A DNA stretch of 64,000 nucleotides from Ignelater luminosus (GCA_011009095.1 VTPC01091261.1:66177-130176); one strand, 5' to 3'. Numbered from the stretch's first letter, positions 35,506-48,200 are shown. Notes: a model not told the origin generated them from the sequence alone. Made by a program: numbers and translations.

Positions 35506-38084
35506 GAATTCGCTCTTTTTAAGGATGGTGCAAAGATCTTTTGGGGACCTAATACAAATGTAAGGACATTTTATTGACTGATTCGTTTCTGTTAAGCAAC
35601 TGAATTACAACGATGCACATCTTTTCAACAAGTTTGCTTGAACATACTACATATAAAAAAATGTTTTCAGGTTACGGATTTCTAGTAGTGACTTGCCTAA
35701 TAAATCAACCTGTGACTAAAATGGGTTGTATCAACTAAGTTTATTTTAATCGAGGTTCAAATGCATAGAAATGATTATTGTAACAATTTATTATTTCTAT
35801 ACAGTTGCTCTTTGATTAAAATATGAATTTAAGTATAGTACTTTCATGGATCAGATAAGTTCAATCGCATCTATGTGATTCGTCGAAACACAAAAACCCT
35901 CGCATTGGCAGGACCTCTTACTACAATCTTATTGATTCTTGTTTTTACAATTCTCTCTAGCCTTGCAGGTAAACGACGTTTTCATATTCGTTAAATTAAT
36001 GTTCAGAAGTCTCGAGTCTCAAGCAGCTATTCCCGGGAGTCGAAACAGCATATTTCTAAACATTTCCGGGAAATTTTATCCCAAGAATTCTCGGATCAGA
36101 AACTCCAGTTAGCACCTATGACGATAGTTGATGGTTCCATGCACGTCAATTGACAAATCTAGGAAAGACGTCAATTACATCGTGCTCACTCTACAACGAC
36201 CACTAAATTAACCTTCACTGCTTTCGTCGCGACATAATCTTTATCTGAAAACACCATTCAACTATGCTAGCGTTGGTAAGTTCATCCAAAAACACATTTC
36301 ACAAGATGAAGAGGCTTAGAGCTTTCCCGACAGAAATAGTACGATTGTTGCTTCCTGCTTGCCAAACACACTAAACTGGCAAAGTTAAATTACATCCCTG
36401 ACTTTCATCACCAGAGCCCGGAGAACGCAAACTATGCAATTGCTATAAAAATGTTATACGTTATGAAGATCAAATCAATGGATAAAGGGCATATAGTGGT
36501 GAATGTAGAAGTACACCGACAATTTTAAGAATTTTCTATTGCAAAAGCCTCTTTAAAATAATACATTTGTAACCCAGATAAAGTTAGAAATCCTACATGT
36601 GACAACTAAAGAATCAAAACTGTGGGCGCATTCAAGGACACTCAATCGCTTAATTTGGCAGAAATCTTGCCAGCTCGCGCTAGGCTTCAGCAGAGAACGA
36701 TTACCTGAATGATTTTACTGCTGTAACTATTACAACATATGCGCACATTGCACTTGTCTTTTTTGATTAGAGATTGAACTAGATTTCAGGCTAGAAAACT
36801 GCCTTCACCATTAGTTTTGATAGCGCTACGAAATTCAGCCTATAGAATCTAGACACTGAGTATAATTGTAAACAGCTTTTTCAGGCGTATATCACTTATA
36901 GTCCAATTGGAAAACCTGTTTAATTGAAATCTTAGCCGATATTCGTTCTATGAATGCTTCTGTGATTGAAAAAAAAACATTGAGACATAAGCACGCGAAG
37001 CCGAAATAACAGGGCTTCCAAAAGCCCGCGAAAAAGATACAAAATGGAACTGAAACGGCCTTACAGAAATCAAGAAACAACCTTGTGAGGATACAGTTTT
37101 GGTTAAGTAAAGGAGATAATAAGAAGAATGTAAATGGACATTACACACGAGTTTAAAGAGAAATAAATATGACAGGCTGCTCATCAACAGGAGAAACATT
37201 AAGAGTTACAAAAAAAAAGTAAGAAAAGTTGGAATAAACCACACAGAAAATTAGGAAGAGTATTTCATAAATAAAAATTGTATTGAAACATAAATAGTTT
37301 CTTCCAAGTGCCTCTATTACTGCTCTGTCCTTTAAGATAGATTCTGCAGCTTAGGAGAAATTAGGCAGTAAAATAACAACAAGATTAAATGGTCAGATTA
37401 GAACGAGAAAACGAATAACTGGAAAAATGGCGACAAAGTAGGATATTCTGAAGTTTTGCGGATACTTGTAATTTAGGTCCAAAAATGTTTATCACAAAAT
37501 TTAAAACAATGGATAAAACGGACTTTGATCTGAAAAAGACATTATTATTTTAAAATTATGCATTATCAAGTACACTTAATAATTCAAGACATTTGGGAAT
37601 ACTACGTAGCTTTGCGAGTTGTTGCTAATAAATCGATAACTAATCGTTAGGTTATTCCAGTTGTCAGTAGCAGTAGAGCTGGTAACACAGTCTTCTAGTT
37701 AAAATAAATTTGAACACGCAACAAGAATAAGTATGGTCAATCTTTTAACTAGAACACTAAAAAACTTTAGTCTGAAAGTCACTTTAGCATTTTTTGAAAT
37801 CTTTAAGGCAAACAAATTTTTCTGGAATAACAAATTTCTATTAACATCTTTTCTAAATAAAATATCGGAATAGTTTGACTTTAACATCTTTATTTTATTA
37901 ATGCTTAGTTAGATTGTTACGTAAACGGATAATTTTACATTTACGCAAGAAATTCCACGTTAATAGATACATGTAGGGTAAATGAAAACATCTGTGATGT
38001 TTTATGAATGATGTTAATATCTATAAAAAATTAGAAATGTAAAAATCTTTGTCATTATCATACATACATACACTCATGCTGTAG

Positions 38085-38145
38085 CGTGTAACCTTGCAGT
38101 TAGTGTTACGCCTTGGTTTCGATTTCAGGCGATCTTCTACATATT
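38085..38145 (+). repeat. Possible tRNA-derived SINE head
   Basis: GTAGCGTGTAACC, GCAGTTAGTG and GGTTTCGATTTC stand in the order and spacing of a degenerate pol III A box, intervening loop and B box (GGTTCGANTCC). No poly-A or clear 3' end follows. The match is weak. Confidence 0.2.
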
Positions 38146-38991
38146 CCATTATTTACCTTTTTTTCTATTTTTTTATCGGGTAGCTGATTTCATAATCGGT
38201 AAACTTAGACACAACAAATGAAGTTTCTTTGCGTTTAGAATTCATTAAAGGAATCAAAATTGAATTGTCTCAATCATATGAAATTCAGAACTTATTCCTT
38301 ATTAAAACAAAGCTAAAGCAATTTCCTCTTGATCAACTACTTTTTTCTGAATAAACATCCTACAACTCACAGTAAGGTTGGTAATAGCAACGTTCTTGCA
38401 TAAAACTGAATAATTACAGTTAGATAAATATTTTCAATGCTTAACAAAAAGTTTTAGTTTTTTTTAAATAAATGGATCTTACAGCTGAAATGTAACTCTC
38501 AGTACAACCAAAATAAGAATTTAACTAAAGTTAATCAATTGAGAAAAGACAATCAATCGTTGACGTCGCAGCAGTGCAATACTTGATTCGTTGACATGAA
38601 ATCTATTTTCTCAATAAGCAAGAAAACAAATTAGTAGAAAACCCGGTAATTGTTTCCACACACATTGATATCAGATCATGTTTTACCAATCAAAAATGGA
38701 TTTGTTCATGCACTACATCAATTTACCTGTACTCTATAATAAGTACTTAGTGCATGATATAAACTAAAAAGAATAAAACCGATTTCAATTTAAGAACAAA
38801 CAAAGCAACTCTATTAATTTTGAGTAACACGGGTGACACAAAACAAATGATCCTGAAATCAATTACAAATTCGGATGTGTCTTTTTGTTACTGCACTGAG
38901 AAATCATAGAATTTATCCAATTGTTTACACTAAAAACAAACAAAGAAATAATTCAATTTTCTCACGTGAATCAAGAACTCGCAGAAGTTTA

Positions 38992-39046
38992 GTTTTGGCA
39001 TCACCTGTCTCGGATATCTTGAATACTTGAAGCTTGATGCCAAAAC
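38992..39046 (+). other. 55-nt hairpin with perfect 12-bp stem
   Basis: GTTTTGGCATCA (38992-39003) is the exact reverse complement of TGATGCCAAAAC (39035-39046), with a 31-nt loop. No known RNA family is recognised. Confidence 0.45.
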
Positions 39047-39291
39047 TTAGGATATTCTTCTTTACTGTTATAACGATAATCTGACATCGGCTACAATTCT
39101 TGATAAACTACATTACATTATTTCTATAGGTTATTGTGGGACACACAAGTCTAACTAACTAGATTATCGCAAAACTATCGCACACAGTATCGATGAAGTA
39201 AATTTATTGTTATTACAGTATCCCGGAGGGCTGTCGTTGGTTACAAATAAAACTTGAAATATTGATTTCAGTTAGCAGTTCCTAATAATCT

Positions 39292-39995
39292 GCTTCTTCT
39301 TATCCTTCATTTCATCCACGTCTGAACGCGAGTTTTTTTCTTACTTTTCCATAAGTTTCTATCTAGTGCCGTTTGAAACGTTTCTGTTTCTTTCGGTTGC
39401 TCTTGGATACCATGCTGTCAACCTGTTGTCCCACCTGCTGAGTCCCTGCCTCACTACAGGGCCAGATCACCTCTATTTAAGTATCTTTAAGTATTTCTAC
39501 CCTTTTAGTTCTTCTTCGAACTTTTTCATTCAGAATATTATACCTTAAGCTGATTTCAAACCAGCCCGCCCCAACAGACAGTGTACACGATTCGTATACT
39601 TTATTTTTTAGATTTATAGGAATTTATTGGAATTTAAGAATGAAATGTCTCTCGACAGAATTCCATTCGTCTGGAGATTATGTAGGTAAATACATTTAAG
39701 CACGGTCTCTATTATTTGATCCCGAGTGCTTATTGGATATCCTCTGGGCTCATTACCTTAGTCTTCTTTAAGTTTATTTTTGACCCGATTGTATGAGAGC
39801 TTCTTTTAGGTTATTGTACTTCTTTCATTTTTTCTATAGAACTGCGGATGAAGACAATCAAACTATAGATGATTCATTTATGTTAAGTCCTTTGTCTTGC
39901 AGATCTAACTTCTTAAAGACGTCTTCCAAAACCAATCCAAACAACACATTCCCTTATGTTACCATGGGTTTGAAGTTGAAATAATATGCTTGTGG
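39292..39995 (-). mobile_element. RTE-like LINE fragment (RT C-terminal half)
   Basis: Read on the minus strand from about 39950, GNVLFGLVLEDVFKKLDL then DKGLNINESS match the LFxxxLExVFKxLxWxxKGIxINGE block before the RT palm. The YADD itself is not readable. Further down, NKVYESCTL (the KxKVFDxCVLP position) and SLRYNILNEKVRRRTKRV (about 39470-39410; compare SLRDRIRNExIRxRTK) follow in correct order. The copy ends at an AAG-rich tail (GATAAGAAGAAG on minus, 39303-39292). It is 5'-truncated and heavily interrupted. It is a separate insertion from the larger LINE at 40.2-42.9 kb, which has its own tail. Confidence 0.6.
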
Positions 39996-40238
39996 CAGAT
40001 TTCGTTGACATAATAAAAAATAAACAAAAACATAACGTGCTGTAAAGTAAAGATGTGTATCAACTGATTTCTTTTCTTTAAACTTTACGCTATTTATAAC
40101 TATAACCTAAAAAGCGGTAAAAGTAACCTATATAGGTGGGGGAGACAGCAGACTAATTAATGGATAATTCTCTTTGTTTTGGTCTCCTTTCTTGGATAGT
40201 ATAGTCATTCGCTCAGGATTTTTCCGTTTAATTAGAAA

Positions 40239-40257
40239 TTTCTTCTTCTTCTTCTTA
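40239..40257 (-). repeat. (AAG)n tail of the RTE-like LINE
   Basis: On the minus strand the element ends in TAAGAAGAAGAAGAAGAAA. RTE-clade LINEs end in short tandem repeats rather than poly-A. Confidence 0.75.
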
Positions 40258-42930
40258 GTCGTTAACATGACAGGTATAGTGATATCATGAGTTGTGCTTT
40301 CCGATGTCCTTTCATTTTATTCGATCTTCCGTCATTCTTATACATTTTGACAGTGGAGCGCCAATGGTTGCAACAATGTGACCGGTGTATCTTGTGGGAA
40401 ATCTGTCTCGACTTCTTCTACCTTCCATCTTTCCCTGTATCGTAAACTTCTCCAGACCGTTTCTTCGAAACACGTGTCCGAAATGGCTTATTATTTATTC
40501 TGTTACGTGGCTCCTTAGTCTTTTCTTGATATTTACTTGTTTCAGTAGTAACATATTTGTTCTGCGGCCTACTCAAGAGATTCTTAACATTCGTTTTCAA
40601 CAAAACCCCTCGAACGCATCTATGTTCTTTTGTCAACTTCCTTAAGGGTCCAACATTCCGATGCATAGAAGAGAACTGGGAAGACCAAGCATCTGAACAG
40701 TCCGATTTAGGTGTCTAAGGTTATTTCGTGGCTTTTCCAGATTTTAGTCAGTTTAGCCATCGCATTTTTTGCAATTGCCGATCTCCGCTTTATTTCTTCG
40801 GTGCACCCACCTGTATCAGTTATCATAGACCCCAAGTACACAAAATGAGTTACAACGGTGATTTTGTTTATTTGCATTAATTGGTTTTGGTTGTTGTTAG
40901 CCCTTTCTATTACCATGATCCATGTTTTCCTCTATTTATTTTGAGACCTGCCTCTGTGCTGATGTTTTTGATTTTGTCTAGTAGTTGACTTAATTCCGCT
41001 TCGAAGTTAGAGAGAATGGTTGTATCATCTGCATATCTCAGATTGCAGATCTTCTTTTCGTTAATAGTGATACCGCCATTCCATCCATCAGTGGCCTTTC
41101 GCATTATCCATTCACTATAATATGTTAAATAGAATTGGACTTAGTATGCAAACTTGCCTTACGCCCTTAGTAACACGAACAGTTTCGGTCAGTTCCTGTT
41201 CACTCTGACTTGAGCGCAGTTGTTGTGTAGATTCCCGATTAGTAGAATCAGGTGGTGTGGAACTCCCATTTCAGAGAGAATCTGCCACATTTTCCTCCAG
41301 TTCACTAGGTCAAAGGCTTTACTGTAATCAATAAAGCACAGATATGTCGTAATGTTAAATTCCCTGGATTTTTCTATAATCTGTCGTACGTTTAATATTT
41401 GTTCTCTAGTCCCACGTCCTAGGACGAAACCTGCCTGTTCTTCGGCAATTTCAAGTAGTAAGAATGGTTTTATCCACTCTAGTATTATGTGTAGCATTAT
41501 TTTGCTGCAGTGTGTGATTAGTGCTTTTGTACGATAATTGCTTCATGCTTCCCTCGATTCTTTTTTATGAAGAGGAATATATCGTATACCGATTTTGTGT
41601 AAGCCTCTGGCCACGTGTATGTTTCCCATATTCTTTAGCAAATTTGATATATTATATTCACTCCGATCTCGTCTAGGATCCATATCATTTCAATGGGAAT
41701 ATTATCTGTGCCAGCGGCTTCACTTCTGAGTATATCAGGTTCTTTCTCAAAACTGGATTTTTCTCGTGTTGGTAAATTATCTGCATCCTCATGCGTCATC
41801 AAATTTTCGCAGTATTCTTCCATCTGTTTAATATATTTTCGTTCTCATCTTTGATAATGTTGTGATTTGGTGCAAAAGAGCGTGTTATCTGCTTTATTTT
41901 CTTAAACATATTTCTCGTCTTAGTTTTGTCTTTATGTTCTTTTATTTCTTTGCATATGGTTTAGGTGATTGTTTTTGTCTTTTTGGCAGAGTTGTTTTAT
42001 CTCGATGCTCAATGCTTGGTAGTCCTCTCTTTTAGTATCATGCTCAGTCTTGTAGCTTTTAGTTGTTTCCTTTTTTGCATTCTACCCCATGTGTCATCTG
42101 TTATCCATGTTTCCTTTTTTCTTCCGTAACACTTTTGTTGTCTTTAGCAGCATTATTCAATATACATTTTGTTTCCGTCTAGATACTATTAGGCGACTCT
42201 TCTGGTTGTGTAGCTTGTCTGAGATTACGTAGCTTCGGTATCGCGGCATTTTTTGTATGTGTCATTGTTCCTTAGATGCCGTTTATGCTTCCTTACTTTC
42301 ATGCGCAATGCAGCTGATAGAAGTTGATGGTCGCTATTACAATTTTTTCCCGGATATGCCTTAACGTCTTTTAAATGTGGTTCTCCAATGGAATTTTACC
42401 AATATATAATCTATCTGGTTCCTGTATCGGTTGCTAGGTGATATCCAGGTATATAGACGTCTCGGGTAATGCTGAAAGCCTGTGTTAGATTGTTATCAAT
42501 GCAGAAATGTAGAAGGCGTTCTCCTCTCACATTTCTTTCACCAAGCCCATACAAACCGACATCGACAGTCTCTCGCAGGTTGTGATCTTCATTAGTTACA
42601 CCAATCTTGGCAATGAAATTACCCACAATTGTTGTGATTTCTTTATTTGGTAGTTTTCCTAATGTCTTTTCCAATTCACTATAAAATGCTTCGATTTCTT
42701 CATTTTGAGCTTTATTTGTTGGAGCATTTATTTGTACTACATTCAGATTGACGGGGCTGGCATTAAGTTTTACAACAATGATGCGGTCACTAACTGTTAT
42801 GTACTCTTTTACACTATGTTTAATGTCTTTGTTTACTATCACTGCCACGCCGTTTCTGGATTGGTTATCATTTCCAGAAAAGTAGATACATTGTGATTAT
42901 TCCAGGTAAAATGATTTTATTTCATTAGAA
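40239..42930 (-). mobile_element. RTE-clade (BovB-like) LINE, about 2.7 kb
   Basis: Minus-strand coding blocks stand in RTE order. The C-terminal half of the APE endonuclease is at 42848-42411 (NGVAVIVNKD; TIVGNFIAKIG for VGDFNAKxG, with D replaced by N; RNQIDYI near 42400 in another frame). The inter-domain part is at 41823-41635 (AAGTDNIPIEMI). The RT fingers and palm are at 41497-41189 (EEQAGFVLGRGTREQI, FIDYSKAFDLVNW). The palm LRYADDTTILS has its YADD at 41035-41024. The thumb is at 40916-40707 (FVYLGSMITDTGG, EIKRRSAIAKNAM). The C-terminus is at about 40480-40280 (HFGHVFRRNGLEKFTIQGK). At least four frame breaks and several stops separate the blocks. The endonuclease N-terminus is missing, so the copy is 5'-truncated and dead. 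Confidence 0.88.
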
Positions 42931-42934
42931 ACTT

Positions 42935-43948
42935 ACTCAGCAGAATTCATAGACTTTTTTGTAGATCTTTTCCCATTTTGAGTATCTCACTTGTAATCAG
43001 GTTTTCGCCTACTATTCTTAATTTGGCTAATCGATTGCTAGTTCCTTGGTATTTATCTCAGAAACCTTCTCTGATCTGGCTGCGTTTTGTAGAAGTCCTG
43101 AATACCAGCTATGATTTCTCCCCGTTACCAACCAAATTACATCGGCTATCTTTTAGTTTGTATTATTATTTTCGCTAGAACCTTCATACTTTTTTACGTA
43201 TTTTGTGTTATACTTTCTTAAGTCATTTTGAATATGCTGTTTCTTTCCCTGTTTAGTCTTTTCTAATGTTTCGATGTATAGCCCATTTCTCTTCTCTGTC
43301 GAATTTGTAGTATCCGAACCGATTCTACTACTACTTCTCCTTCGTCTTGTACAGATATATCTAGTTGCTACTCATGTGCTGCTTTTCATGTTTTCTGCAT
43401 GTTTTTCCATTCTCAATCTAGAAAGTCTCTTATTCTCCTTGGTTGAGAACTAGTTAAACACTTAAATTCGTTCTTACTTTAGCTTAGCTTTTCTATTGTG
43501 AGGTACATAGTTTTGATTTCTAACTACTACTAATCCAGTGATCCTCTAGTTCGTTTCTTAATAAGTTGAAGTACGCTTTTCAATTGTAAGCCTTAACAGG
43601 CAAGTTCGCAAAACTTTGAGTAACCCGGTACGTTTAGTTTTACTGAGTAATACATGAAATCCTAGTTATATTCTATTATCTATTATATTGTAGTTATATT
43701 TATTTATTTATTTCTCAGTTGAGACTGTTTCTATATTTAATAAAAAAATCTTTTTGGAGAATCAAGTGCGATTTCACTGCTTGTATGATGCTAGATGATT
43801 TCCAAAAAGGGTATCTACAATACACTCAAGCTTAGATTATTTAAAGTTTGCAAATGTAAACTAAGAATTCAAAAATTACCTATCAAAATATAAGAAAACA
43901 AATTGAATTAATTAAACGGATTCGTTGTAATAATTTGGAGCTATAAAC
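42935..43948. other. Possible further LINE 5' sequence, otherwise unannotated
   Basis: Between about 43420 and 42960 the minus strand keeps coding-like runs (FGYYKFDREEKWAIHRNIR, IVGENLITSEILKMGKD) in the same direction as the LINE. I cannot match them to a domain. They may be the decayed N-terminal or 5' region of the same element. Confidence 0.25.
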
Positions 43949-43950
43949 TA

Positions 43951-43981
43951 AAGGGTTTTCCAATAAGAGGTGTTATTTTGA
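43951..43981 (+). repeat. Left terminal inverted repeat of the rosa-type element
   Basis: 31 bp beginning AAGGGTTTTCCAATAAGAGG. Identical to the complement of 45225-45255. Confidence 0.95.
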
Positions 43982-44055
43982 TATTCAAAGAAAAGTGCCA
44001 TTTTTTAATATAAATGATCGGATGTTTATTTCATTATAAAGAGGAAGGTATGCCG

Positions 44056-45141
44056 TTAATAGCGGAAAATAACATCAGGCAAATGACCACCACGACCACG
44101 CTTACAGGACAATATCCTTTTCATGAAATTTTCCATAACCAAATCGCAAAGTGGCTGCCCTATGTCCTCGATAGCCTCACGAATTCCATCTTTGAGGTCT
44201 TGAATCGACGCTGGGCTGTTGGCGTAGACCTTCTCTTTCACGTGGCCCCAAAGAAAGAAGTCGCAAGGTGTTAAATCACAAGATCTCGGTGGCCAATTGT
44301 GATCACCTCTTCGAGAGATAACACGGTCCGGAAACTTTTTCCGTAAAAGATCAATGGTTTCGTTGCTTGTGTGGCACGTAGCGCCGTCTTGTTGAAAGTA
44401 AACGTTGTCCAGATCAATACCATCCAATTCCGGCCATAAAAAATCGTTAATCATCTCTCGATAGCGCAATCCAGTCACCGTAACTGTTGCTCCAGCCTCA
44501 TTTTCGAAAAAGTAAGGTCCAATGACTCCGCCGGACCATAAACCGCACCAAACAGTCACACGTTGAGGATAGAGAGACTTTTCAACAATAACTCTTGGAT
44601 TTTCTGAGCCCCAGATCCGACAATTTTGCTTGTTAACGAAGCCACCGAGGTGGAAATGGGCCTCATCACTCAAGATGATTTTTCGATAGAATTCTGGATC
44701 ATTTTCATGCATTTCAACGACCCAATCAGCAAAGACACGACGTTGTTGATGCTCGGCCGGCTTGAGTTCTTGTGTTAACTGGACTTTATAAGCCTTAAGA
44801 CCCAAATCTTTATGCAAAATACGGTGTAATGACGTTTGTGGAATGGCTAATTCCAAAGAACGACGAGGAATGGACAAACCTGGGTTTTCTTTAACACTTT
44901 CGGCTACAACAGCAATATTCTCGGCTGTTCTTGAGCGACGTGCACGGGTTTTATTCTTCACATCACTAACTTGTCCCAAGAGCTCGAATTTTTTCACCAA
45001 TTTCTGTATTGCGGTCCGACAAGGTGCTTCACGGTGACCCAAAAATGTTCGAGTTTTACGAACCGTCTCTGCCAAATTTTCACCATTTTTATAGTGAATT
45101 TTAATAATTTCAATGCGTTGTTGAAGCGTGTATCGTTCCAT
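44056..45141 (-). CDS. rosa-type transposase (DD41D), intact, 361 aa
   Basis: Cut-and-paste transposase that binds the element's own inverted repeats in the nucleus and inserts at TA. Residues 1-55 form the first helix-turn-helix (YTLQQRIEIIKIHY, RTAIQKLVKKF). A basic linker with RARRSR (residues 66-71) and a second helix-turn-helix (about 74-115) follow. The catalytic triad is D159 (IILSDEAHFH), D252 (VYFQQDGATCHT) and D294 (DLTPCDFFLWG), with 92 and 41 residues between them. WGSENP (177-182) and VTVWCGLWS (195-203) are the usual conserved blocks. The length is normal for the family, the ATG is the first in the element, and no stop or shift is present. Activity is unproven, because substitutions that matter cannot be judged without relatives to compare. 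Confidence 0.97.
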   Translation of the reverse strand: MERYTLQQRIEIIKIHYKNGENLAETVRKTRTFLGHREAPCRTAIQKLVKKFELLGQVSDVKNKTRARRSRTAENIAVVAESVKENPGLSIPRRSLELAIPQTSLHRILHKDLGLKAYKVQLTQELKPAEHQQRRVFADWVVEMHENDPEFYRKIILSDEAHFHLGGFVNKQNCRIWGSENPRVIVEKSLYPQRVTVWCGLWSGGVIGPYFFENEAGATVTVTGLRYREMINDFLWPELDGIDLDNVYFQQDGATCHTSNETIDLLRKKFPDRVISRRGDHNWPPRSCDLTPCDFFLWGHVKEKVYANSPASIQDLKDGIREAIEDIGQPLCDLVMENFMKRILSCKRGRGGHLPDVIFRY

Positions 45142-45224
45142 ATTTATTAATGGCGTAGTTTCTACTTGTCAAATGTCAAAAAATGATAGCTTCAAAAGTG
45201 ACATCTACCGAAATAGCGGGCTAT

Positions 45225-45255
45225 TCAAAATAACACCTCTTATTGGAAAACCCTT
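45225..45255 (-). repeat. Right terminal inverted repeat of the rosa-type element
   Basis: 31 bp, exact inverse of 43951-43981; followed by TA. Confidence 0.95.
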
Positions 45256-45257
45256 TA

Positions 45258-48200
45258 TCTGGATCTTTGAATCATAACAGCAAGTAACGGAAAATATCAC
45301 CGAATAAAGAATAACGGATAAGAAGAATACATACGGAAGAAGATAACTAAGATATAAAGACAGATGCAAATCTGAAATAATAAAATGTAATCTGTTTACT
45401 AACTGCAGTATTTATTTGCTGGGATTCTTTTATTATTCTATTTATAGCACTAAATTAACCAATGTCCAAAAGCTGTTTGAATATGTCTTAATGTAATCAG
45501 TAAGCATAATAATTAAAATAACTAATTAGATATGGTAGTAGCCAGCGACTTTAAAATGTTTTCTAATCTTTTCTTTTTGCCTTCAAATTGAATAAAATAA
45601 TTTCTTGAAAAATATTCTTGAGCAGGTACGATAAAAAACTTAAGATATCCAAAAAATTGTAATTATGTAAAACAGAAGTTAATTTGGTCTGGTAATGTGA
45701 CATAAACATTTTTAAGATCCACTTAACAATTAACTTATTTTTACTTTTAATTTAAGAGAGAAAAAATTACAAATTTATAATGTAAATCCTTTCGTAAATA
45801 ATTCGATTTAATCGATTAAATGAAAAGATAATTGTAGCGTGCGAGTACGCAGTATGCTCACCAAGTGCCACACTTGTTCGCAGCTTACCTCTGAATCTTT
45901 ATACTGTAACAACCATCTCGCTCTATTGCTGTATTAAAATAACGCGAAGAAGGGTGATGCGCGGTAAAAGCTCGTGCTGAAAGTATACTGAATGAGATAT
46001 GAACGACGGGGAGAGGATTGTCTACGAAACCTGTTTATTTCCGAACAAAGAGTTCAACCAGCATTAAAATACTATTTTATTTCAGCTGTTGCAAAATGAT
46101 TTTAATTGTTTTACAAATAAATGATATTTACGTAAAGTTGGAGATGAAACCAATTCAATCTAATTCTCTTTGAAGTTTCATTAAATATTGTTATAACGTG
46201 TCAGAGCAATAATTTATTCTACAGCGGTGTGGAATTAATTCAGTCAATAAAATTCTTTAAAAGCATTCCCATTCTTTTTGACGATAATGATTTTAAATTG
46301 CAACTTATTTTTCTATGCTAACAACTCAATTATCAAATTAACATACGTAGTATTTAAAAGAGTACATTACTGCAAAGTTAGAAAAAAAATGCCCCAAAGT
46401 GACATTCGCATTATCCCACACAGAACGTTCGACCTTCACTGACTAACTTGAAACAAAATCGCGATGTCAAGCCATTTATGGGACCCGTTATATTTTTTGG
46501 AAATCGCCTTTGCTTGAGAGCTCGATATGTTGAATTCAGTTAACACAAAAGAAAAAGTAAATACAGGCGTGATGAATGTTTTACTTGAGTTTGTTTTTAT
46601 GCCAATGATTGTCTGGAGATAGTCTGATGGGCTGGCTGCATTATTATGTCTCATAATCAGAATTATGAATTTCGATATGGAGCTTAATAGAAAATCAAAA
46701 TAACGTCCCTAAATAAAAAAAAACCCATAAACGTTATTAATATGTTTTTATTTAATTAGGAAAAAGTAAAGTCTTGTTTTACATAAGCGAAAAAAAGTGT
46801 GAAAGATAAACTTTAAAAAATTTATTTTGTGTGGAAAAATGAAAGTTACGTGAAGTAGGTTTAAAACAATGATAAACCAAAAAATGTTCTTTTTTACGTT
46901 CAGCAACGTAATATATTCTCTAATCTGCATCCCCGATATTTTGATGCCTTGTTCGTCTTACATTTGTCACGAGCAGAAAGCGGCTGACGTCTGTTTCCCG
47001 TCTCACTTCAACATTCACACACAATATTAAACCTCCTCTTCTAAGGGACGTGACAACACCGCACTCCTACGAGTTTGATATCTGTAGTCAGGCTCAAAAA
47101 ACAACAAGCTTGAGTTATGCAGTGATCAGCTCTGGCTGTGCTCGCTTCTGCTTTTCTCTGTATCGATCCTAACCACACTTACTAACTTGCTCGCACCTTT
47201 TCTAGAGTTGGTGTACGTTCTCCCATCATCCTTGTTTACCTTGTTTGGTATATTGTAACCGCAAGGTATGCTGTGCCTACTGCTGTGTTCTACCTGTATG
47301 CGTAGGGTGTAGTATATCTTTGTTTAATTCACAACCATCATTTGGTTGAAAGAACAGAAACAGCAATAGATGTAAATGCTCAGTGCAAAAGGGATAAATG
47401 TAGACTTGTTACCTTTTCTAGAGGCCGCCCAGACGCGCGTTATTGTCTCTCGGATTTACGTGCTTGGAATAGTGAGCGACAGAGTCATTAGATACAAATA
47501 CTTGGCTTTTACAGCGGTCAACAATACGCCAGAAAATTTAATATTAAAACAATTTAGACAAGATTACCTCACCATCTCCGATTAAGCTTAATTGCTTTTG
47601 TAAACTTAACCTGTCCTGCTACCTGTACTCTAGGGAACTCCAGGCACTAGCAGGTATCCATAAATCATAGCAGGTAACATCTATCTATCAGTTGTATCAG
47701 CGATTAGATATGGGCGTTTTTTCGACCAACCCAAGGTTCACGTTTATTGCATTAAGTAGTTTAAAATGTTTCTCCACGACTAAATTGAGGGATTTATTAG
47801 ATGATGGGCTAGAGAGCACTGGTTTAGGTGAGCCCTGAGTTGTGGATTCAATGCTCATTCTGGAAAGAAATAAAAATAACCTACATAAAGCGGAAAATGG
47901 AAAAATAGCAGTTAGGATGCGAGAAACGACATTGAAGCTGTAAAAAAAACCTCGCTAATATATAAAACTTGACTTTTTAAGTAAATACACTATTTAATAC
48001 AGCTCATTTGTTTTTAAAATAAATTTAACGCTTATTACTGTTGTTTTATACTGTAATTAAAGGTCCGTCATTCTTTACTAACAATTCAAGTAAGTAAAGA
48101 ACCTTTACAAAGATGTGCAATAAAACAAATATAATACCTTTAATGAACACATTAATGCCTTGCCGATACAGGTTGCATTTAACGTTCACATGCACGCGGC

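Larger units (their letters stand above)
35510..39285. other. Unannotated stretch
   Basis: No coding family recognised. It holds the possible tRNA-like sequence at 38085-38145 and the hairpin at 38992-39046. Open frames at 36.9-37.2 kb (-) and 37.7 kb (-) are unrecognised. Confidence 0.4.
43951..45255 (-). mobile_element. Complete DD41D (rosa-type) mariner-superfamily transposon, 1305 bp
   Basis: The element is bounded by TA on both sides (43949-43950 and 45256-45257) and by perfect 31-bp inverted repeats starting AAGGGTTTTCCAATAAG. It contains a single uninterrupted transposase gene on the minus strand and short untranslated flanks: 83 bp between right repeat and start codon, 74 bp between stop and left repeat. 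Everything needed for an autonomous copy appears to be present. Identical repeats together with an open frame imply a very recent insertion compared with the other elements in the window. The DD41D spacing places it in the rosa lineage of IS630-Tc1-mariner, first described from the fruit fly Ceratitis rosa. Confidence 0.95.

Noticed and set aside
36000-36700. Interrupted coding-like runs suggesting another retroelement
   Set aside because: No motif of reverse transcriptase, protease, integrase or transposase could be recognised in any frame.
44843-45037. Plus-strand open frame inside the rosa-type transposase
   Set aside because: It is the antisense of the real transposase gene.
45985-46010. 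AAGTATACTGAATGA resembles the insect microRNA iab-4
   Set aside because: The flanks do not fold into a hairpin with a complementary arm, and the seed differs.
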